A DNA stretch of 13,634 bases, taken from NCBI GenBank assembly GCA_937896105.1, contig CALBKR010000019.1, positions 1-13,634 on the forward strand, written 5' to 3'. The position numbers and the translations under genes are program-made. This DNA comes from an uncultured Bacteroidales bacterium (GTDB lineage: Bacteria > Bacteroidota > Bacteroidia > Bacteroidales > Bacteroidaceae). The notes beneath the pieces were generated by a model. It made no database searches, was not told the origin of the DNA, and saw only the letters and a list, made by a program, of their open reading frames with translations. This document shows positions 9,498 through 13,634 of the stretch, in pieces (the first letter of the stretch is position 1; each line of letters begins with the position of its first letter).

Positions 9498-11418
9498 CTT
9501 TTATTGTTATAAGTTCTTCCTTTTTAATTATCTGATTAATCTCTTTTACCTTTGATTCAACCTTTGTAAGGTCTATAAGCAGTTTTATTCTGAACCTTAT
9601 TGAACGCACATAAATGAAAGCATTCAGCGGGAATATCAAGAATATCAATACATTCTTCCATCTCTTCTTGAATGGTGATGAGATAGCCCGTGGTGTGAGT
9701 ATAGGTATTTCATTTAGTTGTATGATAATTCTTCTGTGTCTGCTGTTGCTTAACTCTTCGACTGCATTTTCAAGCTTTTCGTTCAGCAATGCCAATGAAT
9801 TGTCCTTTTCGTTGAAGAAGACTTTTTTGAATGTAGGAAGGCGTTTCAGCTTGTTCCTCATCTTATACAGGCGTGCCTCGCAGTATATCTCCTTGAGTAT
9901 AGTGTTGCACTTGTCGTAATCGGGGTTGTCGATAATGACCTCTTTGAGCGGAATATGCCTTTTCTCGGATATTGCAAACATTCTCCTGAAGAAATCCTTT
10001 ATTGCATCGTTCTTCAATATACCTGAATCCTTGTTTGCCTGGTAGGTGAAGAAAAGACCCATTGGTGCAAGTATCATTGTACTCATCCAGGCTCCGAACC
10101 ATATTTTCCACTCACCCTCGCTTGCCATCTTTGAACCCGAAGTATCCAAAATGTAGTAAAGGATGAATGTCGCTACCGATATGACTACCGGATATCCTAA
10201 ACCTCCTCGTCTTACAATTGAACCGAGTGGGGCGCCAATGAGCAGGAATACAACACACCCGAGTGAAAGTGTAATCTTTTCCCACCACGAAATCTTATGT
10301 TTGTTGAGATCCTTATCGAGCTGGTGCATTATCCTGCCGTTTATTTCGTATGTATTCTTGAGGCTCGAAATATTTCTCAAGGCATCACGTTTCCACATAA
10401 GCTTCGATTTGTTTGTGGAGACATTGTAAATACTATCTACATTCATACTGTAGATATTATCATTCACCATCGATATTGAATCAGAATTATTGAAAACAAC
10501 CTTATCCTTGTAGTTGTTTCGTTTTAGATGCTTGAGGTAGTCCCTTGCAATACTGTCGTTCGAAGTACTAAGCGAGTCTATTGCAACTTTCAGTTCTTTC
10601 ATATTCTTTCCGTCAGCCTTAGCCTTTAGGAAATCGGCATCCTTTATCTCAAAGCCACCATCCATCTCAATGATAACCTCTTTCTTTGAAAATGTCTCAC
10701 GACGGTAGGGAGCATTCTTTTTCTTCACATCCTGCTCATCGAGGTTCGAGAATTGCTCACCAGAATACATAGTGAGTATCATATGCTTTTCGTCGGCTGT
10801 ATTCTTTATTATAGCCGAATCGGATACAAGAATATTAGCCTTTTCAAAACCTGCCGACATATCGTATATCGTGACATCATATAACTTTCCGGTATTCTTG
10901 TCCTTATGCTCGACATATATGTTGTATCCCTCAATCTTGTTATAGAATCTCCTTTCCGGGATGTCACTCTCGGGTGATGTCTGCTTTATCGAGTACATCA
11001 TTGTCATCAGTTTCCGTTGCGACATAGGCGCTACCACATTCTGGAAATAGAACGATACACCGCCGAACAGTGCACAGCACACGATGAGCGGTAACATAGT
11101 GCGCAACAACGGGATGCCGGCAGCCTTCATTGCAAGCAGCTCGAATCTCTCTCCGAAATTACCGAATGTCATTAGTGCAGCCAGTAATATTGCCAACGGG
11201 AGTGCCTTTGCAACGAGTGACACCGAACCAAGAATAAAGAATTGTGCAACAACTGATATGTCAAGACCCTTGTCAACAAATTCATCTATCCATTTCCACA
11301 TAAGCTGGATGATGAAGATGAAAAGACAGATACAGAAGGTAGCCATCATATTTGTCAGGAAGGCCTTTATGATGAAACGGTCCAACTTCTTTATGTAGAA
11401 AAGCCTTGGAAATTTCAT
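9484..11418 (-). CDS. LptF/LptG family permease with long C-terminal extension
   Basis: A 644-residue YjgP/YjgQ-type protein: the inner-membrane permease of the Lpt machine that, with the LptB ATPase, drives LPS out of the membrane toward the outer leaflet. Membrane segments lie at about 21-44, 58-82 and 106-128. A large periplasmic domain follows (about 130-378), then segments at about 381-403, 408-425 and 440-459. The family stretch [27 protein letters not shown] (about 82-108), contacted by the ATPase, is clear, as is [17 protein letters not shown]. Beyond the sixth helix lie about 180 more residues, basic and helical, with a seventh hydrophobic stretch near 588-606. This is much longer than the roughly 360 residues of E. 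coli LptF. It overlaps ribBA by 14 bases and leads the operon. Whether it acts as LptF or LptG, or as a homodimer, cannot be told. Confidence 0.92.
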   Translation of the reverse strand: MKFPRLFYIKKLDRFIIKAFLTNMMATFCICLFIFIIQLMWKWIDEFVDKGLDISVVAQFFILGSVSLVAKALPLAILLAALMTFGNFGERFELLAMKAAGIPLLRTMLPLIVCCALFGGVSFYFQNVVAPMSQRKLMTMMYSIKQTSPESDIPERRFYNKIEGYNIYVEHKDKNTGKLYDVTIYDMSAGFEKANILVSDSAIIKNTADEKHMILTMYSGEQFSNLDEQDVKKKNAPYRRETFSKKEVIIEMDGGFEIKDADFLKAKADGKNMKELKVAIDSLSTSNDSIARDYLKHLKRNNYKDKVVFNNSDSISMVNDNIYSMNVDSIYNVSTNKSKLMWKRDALRNISSLKNTYEINGRIMHQLDKDLNKHKISWWEKITLSLGCVVFLLIGAPLGSIVRRGGLGYPVVISVATFILYYILDTSGSKMASEGEWKIWFGAWMSTMILAPMGLFFTYQANKDSGILKNDAIKDFFRRMFAISEKRHIPLKEVIIDNPDYDKCNTILKEIYCEARLYKMRNKLKRLPTFKKVFFNEKDNSLALLNEKLENAVEELSNSRHRRIIIQLNEIPILTPRAISSPFKKRWKNVLIFLIFPLNAFIYVRSIRFRIKLLIDLTKVESKVKEINQIIKKEELITIKDGQI

Positions 11419-11459
11419 ATCTGTATAATGGTTCTACCTCGTTATTTTATAGTTTTCAT

Positions 11460-11514
11460 TAAAAATAAACACAGGAAAACTGGCCGGTTGAAACCTAAGC
11501 TACAGTTTCCTGTG
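11460..11514 (-). terminator. Hairpin with T-rich tail between START-like gene and permease gene
   Basis: On the minus strand, CACAGGAAACTG (complement of 11503-11514) can pair with CAGTTTTCCTGTG (complement of 11470-11482), with one bulged base and a 20-base loop. TTTATTTTTA follows. It lies 56 bases past the START-like stop and 52 bases before the permease start, so it fits a terminator for the former. A perfect TAAATTTG (complement of 11515-11522) sits directly before it, so it could also be the first part of the permease leader. Confidence 0.65.
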
Positions 11515-11555
11515 CAAATTTAGCATAAAAAGCTTTATCTTCTTAATTAATTAAG
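11515..11555 (-). promoter_or_regulatory. Candidate permease-operon promoter with palindrome at the -33 position
   Basis: The complement of 11515-11522 reads TAAATTTG, an exact match to the Bacteroidota -7 element TAnnTTTG. About 19 bases upstream, where the -33 box should be, there is no TTG but a perfect 14-bp palindrome, CTTAATTAATTAAG (11542-11555). A regulated promoter using an activator is one reading. The A/T-only composition makes chance plausible. Confidence 0.35.
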
Positions 11556-11569
11556 GTAAAAAACAACCG

Positions 11570-11950
11570 TTACATACCCGATTGCCTTCTCAGGTTCTCG
11601 ATTTGTGAGTTCCATAACTCCTTATGGTCTTCAATCTCCTCCTTGTCGGCAAAATCGGTAACCTCGAGAGTGTTCTCGCGTGTCAGCTCGTTATACGAAA
11701 TCCTCATCTCGAAATAGGTGCTTGGTGACTCATCCTCCCACCTGAACTTTACATATACACCATTCCTTTGCGCTACAAGATGTGCTGTCTTTTTCTCAGT
11801 CTTTCCCCAGTAAAAATTATATGTGCGGTCAAAACTCTCCACTCTATCGGCAAACCAAGGCGAAAGGCCGGCAGTCGTGCCGATATATTTCCATATCATA
11901 ACAGCGCTACCCCTTAAAGGATATTCAAGCAATATCTTCTCTTTACTCAT
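11570..11950 (-). CDS. START-like domain protein, small cytoplasmic
   Basis: A 126-residue protein matching the stand-alone START-like (Bet v 1 / SRPBCC-fold) family common in Bacteroidota; its ligand is unknown. Visible features are an N-terminal strand KILLEYPLRGSAVMIWKYI, the helix-turn TTAGLSPWFADRVE typical of the family, a series of beta strands (FDRTYNFYWG, AHLVAQRNGVYVKFRW, STYFEMRISYNE, NTLEVTDFAD) and a long C-terminal helix. The frame runs 20 codons further upstream from a TTG, but that extension overlaps the gene's own promoter, so the ATG at 11948-11950 (complement) is the better start. There is no signal peptide or membrane segment. It is transcribed toward the LPS permease gene, about 150 bases away with a hairpin between. 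Confidence 0.88.
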   Translation of the reverse strand: MSKEKILLEYPLRGSAVMIWKYIGTTAGLSPWFADRVESFDRTYNFYWGKTEKKTAHLVAQRNGVYVKFRWEDESPSTYFEMRISYNELTRENTLEVTDFADKEEIEDHKELWNSQIENLRRQSGM

Positions 11951-11980
11951 TGTAACGTATATTAAATGGGTTATTTGTCG

Positions 11981-12010
11981 CAAGTTAAGAAATATAAATA
12001 AGAAATCCAA
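11981..12010 (-). promoter_or_regulatory. Bacteroidota-type promoter of the START-like gene
   Basis: On the minus strand, TTG (complement of 12008-12010) is followed after 20 bases by TAACTTG (complement of 11981-11987), close to the TTTG/TAnnTTTG consensus. It predicts a leader of about 25 bases before the ATG and argues against the longer upstream start. Confidence 0.65.
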
Positions 12011-12120
12011 TTGTTACACGTTATTTATGGCTCTTTTTAATTTTTGTTATGTTTTGAAGTGGTAATATATGGTGCTGTTTGGGTAGTTTGAAAGTTTTTT
12101 CAATTAAAAGTGATGAAAAA

Positions 12121-12152
12121 TTTGCCATTTAAAAATTATAGACATATCTTTG
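12121..12152 (+). promoter_or_regulatory. Bacteroidota-type promoter of the tRNA gene
   Basis: TTTG at 12121-12124 and TATCTTTG at 12145-12152, an exact TAnnTTTG, are separated by 20 bases. Transcription should start a few bases later, about 10 bases before the mature tRNA 5' end. Confidence 0.88.
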
Positions 12153-12169
12153 CACCGCAAAAATGCAAT

Positions 12170-12243
12170 GGCGAGATAGCTCAGCTGGTTAGAGCGCATG
12201 ATTCATAATCATGAGGTCCCCGGTTCAATCCCGGGTCTCGCTA
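12170..12243 (+). tRNA. tRNA with CAT anticodon (elongator Met most likely)
   Basis: A complete 74-base cloverleaf. The acceptor stem pairs GGCGAGA (12170-12176) with TCTCGCT (12236-12242), with a G-U first pair and A73. The D arm is GCTC/GAGC, the anticodon stem CATGA/TCATG with loop TTCATAA (CAT at 12204-12206), and the T arm CCCGG/CCGGG with loop TTCAATC. The 3' CCA is not encoded. The three G-C pairs of an initiator anticodon stem are absent, so it is not tRNA-fMet. A CAT anticodon can also belong to the lysidine-modified tRNA-Ile; I favour Met but cannot exclude Ile2 by eye. It is a single-gene unit with its own promoter and terminator. Confidence 0.96.
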
Positions 12244-12247
12244 CTGA

Positions 12248-12285
12248 AGCGGAGAAAGTTTCTAGGCTTTCTCCGCTGTTTTTTT
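12248..12285 (+). terminator. Intrinsic terminator of the tRNA gene
   Basis: AGCGGAGAAAG (12248-12258) pairs perfectly over 11 bp with CTTTCTCCGCT (12267-12277) around an 8-base loop. A G and seven Ts follow. It starts 5 bases after the tRNA. Confidence 0.93.
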
Positions 12286-12649
12286 AGTCAATATTCCGGA
12301 TATTATCCAATTGGTTATACAATTCGTTTATTACGCTTTTTTCGGCTCCGTTCAATGTTTTTTCTTTATCTGTTTCATATTCTGCAATCAGTTCTGCTTT
12401 CTGGACTGGTATAGATGAAATGCTTCTGCCATATTTCAACTTAATAAAATCCACTACTTTTCTTAAAGCATTAAAACGTACATTGCTTTTTAGATTTCTT
12501 GTTTTAAGCTCTTTTAAGACTGCCAATTCTAATGTTTCGATCTCATTTGTCTTGTTTGAGTCAGGTTTTATAAAAACTTTCTTATTTATAATATATGTAT
12601 ATCGTGATATGTCTACAGCAAAAATAACGAATAGGAGAAAAAATAACAA
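12284..12649 (-). CDS. Hypothetical small membrane-anchored protein, doubtful (no ATG)
   Basis: An open frame of 121 codons. I do not recognise the family. A hydrophobic N-terminus (LFFLLFVIFAV, a likely single membrane anchor or uncleaved signal) is followed by about 100 residues rich in K, E, N and L that look helical (LELAVLKELKTRN, VVDFIKLKYGRS, ELIAEYETDKEKT, SVINELYNQLDNIRNID). The composition is protein-like, but there is no methionine codon anywhere in the frame. The first usable start is a TTG at 12647-12649, and the frame stays open only 8 codons further. The stop codon sits in the T-run of the tRNA terminator on the opposite strand, and there is no separate terminator. It may be a real TTG-started gene, the remnant of a larger gene, or chance. 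Confidence 0.35.
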   Translation of the reverse strand: MLFFLLFVIFAVDISRYTYIINKKVFIKPDSNKTNEIETLELAVLKELKTRNLKSNVRFNALRKVVDFIKLKYGRSISSIPVQKAELIAEYETDKEKTLNGAEKSVINELYNQLDNIRNID

Positions 12650-12898
12650 GTATATATAAAGAGAAGGTGCCGGTCAATTGATTATGATGTATTAAAATAG
12701 GACAACAAAAACATTTACACCTCTATTGCCTATGTAACCTATGTTTTACCCCCATTTTAAGCCTTAATTCCTCTTTTTTAACCAAATATGATGCCTTGTT
12801 TGTAAAAAAAGAAGAAATAATATTGTGAGATTTAATATTTATTAGTAATTTCGCGGCTCGTTACGAAAGCGATAGTTATTAACATAAAATTCTAAACA
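12650..12898. other. Intergenic region ahead of the repeat-protein gene
   Basis: About 250 AT-rich bases. The right end holds the promoter and leader of the Lys/Ala-rich protein gene. I see nothing gene-like in the rest, and no clear promoter for the minus-strand frame to its left. Confidence 0.5.
12823..12853 (+). promoter_or_regulatory. Bacteroidota-type promoter of the Lys/Ala-rich protein gene
   Basis: TTG at 12823-12825 is followed after exactly 20 bases by TAATTTCG (12846-12853), one mismatch from TAnnTTTG. It predicts a leader of about 40 bases before the ATG at 12899, which supports the small gene being real. Confidence 0.65.
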
Positions 12899-13471
12899 AT
12901 GAAAGCAAAATTTTTTGTAATGATGTTGTTCGTTGCTTTGGGCTTTACAGCAAACGCTCAAGTTATGAACGATGGCGAGGTTGCTGCCAAGAAAGAGGCT
13001 GTTAAGGGTGCTGAAAAAGGTGCCAAGAAAGAAGCTGTAAAAGAAGCAAAGAAGGAGGCTGTAAAGGCTGCCAAGAAAGAAGCCGTAAAAGGAGCCAAGA
13101 AAGAGGCTGTAAAAGGTGCTAAGAAAGAAGCTGTAAAAGGTGCAGGCGAGAAGGGTGCGAAGAAAGTTGCAGGTCCTAAGGCTGCTGTGAAGGCCGCAGG
13201 CCCCAAGGCTGCAGGAGCAAAAGGCACAGCAGATGCTGCAGGCCCAAAGGCTGCTGTAAAGGCTGCTGGTGCAAAAGCAGCAGGCGAGAAGGGTGCAAAG
13301 GATGTTGCAGGTCCTAAAGCCGCAGGCCCTAAGGCTGCAGGTGCAAAGAGTGCTCCTGGAAGAGCAGCTCTCAGCGAGAAGGATGCAAAGAAGGCTGAGA
13401 AGGCAAGGTTGAAGGCTGAAAAGAAGGCTGTAAAAGAGGCAAAGAAAGCTGCCAAGAAGGCTAACAAGTAA
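12899..13471 (+). CDS. Exported, highly basic Lys/Ala/Gly-rich repeat protein (histone-H1-like composition)
   Basis: A 190-residue protein of unknown function. It starts with a clear signal peptide (MKAKFFVMMLFVALGFTANA, cleavage likely before Q21). The mature part is almost entirely Ala, Lys, Gly, Glu, Val and Pro. I see no aromatic residue, Cys, His or Ile in it. It has three parts: six copies of AKKEAVK(G/E/A), five of them in direct tandem; a Pro/Gly-rich middle of AGPKAA and AGEKGAK units; and a C-terminal charged helix (SEKDAKKAEKARLKAEKKAVKE and on), TolA-like in look. The composition resembles histone H1 or AlgP-type DNA-binding tails, but those are cytoplasmic, whereas this protein should leave the cytoplasm. 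Binding to LPS, DNA or another polyanion is inference. It has its own promoter and terminator. The shadow frames on the other strand follow from the low complexity. Confidence 0.88.
   Translation: MKAKFFVMMLFVALGFTANAQVMNDGEVAAKKEAVKGAEKGAKKEAVKEAKKEAVKAAKKEAVKGAKKEAVKGAKKEAVKGAGEKGAKKVAGPKAAVKAAGPKAAGAKGTADAAGPKAAVKAAGAKAAGEKGAKDVAGPKAAGPKAAGAKSAPGRAALSEKDAKKAEKARLKAEKKAVKEAKKAAKKANK
12986..13141 (+). repeat. 24-bp tandem repeats inside the Lys/Ala-rich gene
   Basis: Units encoding AKKEAVK(G/E/A) start at 12986, 13022, 13046, 13070, 13094 and 13118. The first is set apart by a 12-base AEKG insert and the other five are contiguous. Copies differ mainly at synonymous positions and in the last codon, so the array is old or selected at protein level rather than freshly duplicated. 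Confidence 0.93.
13142..13324 (+). repeat. 45-bp direct repeat pair, Pro/Gly-rich middle of the same gene
   Basis: Bases 13142-13186 and 13280-13324 encode the near-identical AGEKGAKKVAGPKAA and AGEKGAKDVAGPKAA. They begin 138 bp apart, so recombination between them would remove 46 codons in frame. Confidence 0.8.
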
Positions 13472-13489
13472 TTTCGCCCCAAACACGCG

Positions 13490-13524
13490 AAAAACGGTTC
13501 CCGGCTGGGAACCGTTTTTTTTTT
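13490..13524 (+). terminator. Strong intrinsic terminator after the Lys/Ala-rich gene
   Basis: ACGGTTCCC (13494-13502) pairs with GGGAACCGT (13507-13515) around a 4-base GGCT loop, and flanking A and T runs extend the stem. Ten Ts (13515-13524) follow. It begins about 18 bases past the stop codon. Confidence 0.94.
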
Positions 13525-13634
13525 GTATATATATTGCTTTGCTTGCAAAGTAACCGGCTTGCCGTTTTCATAGCGAAGCGGAGAAATAACCCTGCCCCCG
13601 GGTTGTGCGGTAAGTGTATATAAACAAAAAAGAA

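Noticed and set aside
9109..9555. Plus-strand frame of 148 codons opposite ribBA
   Set aside because: It is antisense to the intact DHBP synthase domain and shows no motif or promoter.
9484..9560. FMN riboswitch before ribBA
   Set aside because: The ribBA start lies inside the permease coding sequence with a 14-base overlap, so there is no leader for one.
12986..13141. 24-bp repeats considered as a CRISPR-like array
   Set aside because: The units are contiguous, without spacers, differ at synonymous positions and stay in frame inside a signal-peptide-bearing gene.
12842..13548. Two long minus-strand frames across the Lys/Ala-rich gene, one Cys/Leu/Ser-rich and one Ala/Phe-rich
   Set aside because: They are antisense readings of a low-complexity repeat. 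The plus-strand frame has a signal peptide, a promoter and a terminator.
12246..13586. Direct repeat GAAGCGGAGAAA at 12246-12257 and 13575-13586, considered as attachment sites next to the tRNA
   Set aside because: An exact 12-base match is expected several times by chance in a window this size. It lies outside the tRNA 3' end, and there is no integrase or other mobile-element gene between the copies.

Overview
The window looks like chromosomal DNA from a member of the Bacteroidales (Bacteroidota). Three things point there: promoters of the Bacteroidota type (TTG, about 20 bases, then TAnnTTTG), start codons without Shine-Dalgarno sequences, and lineage-typical families (PorZ-like propeller protein, fused RibBA, a long single LptF/LptG permease, a stand-alone START-like protein). 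The genus cannot be fixed from this sequence alone.

Layout: (1) 1-5292, plus strand: a tight cluster of the 3' part of leuS, a YitT-family membrane protein, rdgB and a secreted PorZ-like double beta-propeller protein with a type IX secretion C-terminal domain. The last three genes overlap or nearly touch, so they are probably one operon. A perfect inverted repeat at 5320-5360 ends it and also ends the convergent gene. (2) 5360-6535, minus strand: a membrane-anchored metallophosphoesterase, followed by about 450 bp of AT-rich DNA with inverted repeats but no convincing gene. (3) 7037-11418, minus strand: an operon of a long LptF/LptG-type permease, ribBA (14-base overlap) and a class I aspartate-type aminotransferase, closed by a 15-bp-stem terminator. 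Upstream, a START-like domain gene (11570-11950) has its own promoter and a hairpin that may end it or lie in the permease leader. (4) 12121-13634: a CAT-anticodon tRNA with promoter and terminator, a doubtful minus-strand ORF with no ATG, then a short gene for an exported, very basic Lys/Ala/Gly repeat protein with its own promoter and strong terminator.

Most of the window is housekeeping: tRNA charging, nucleotide-pool sanitation, riboflavin and amino acid metabolism, and LPS export. Two genes, the permease and the PorZ-like protein, belong to families tied to lipopolysaccharide at the cell surface. The least explained part is the end of the window, where an exported histone-H1-like repeat protein is the best candidate for new biology. 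I found no clear sign of a mobile element, CRISPR array or defence island.
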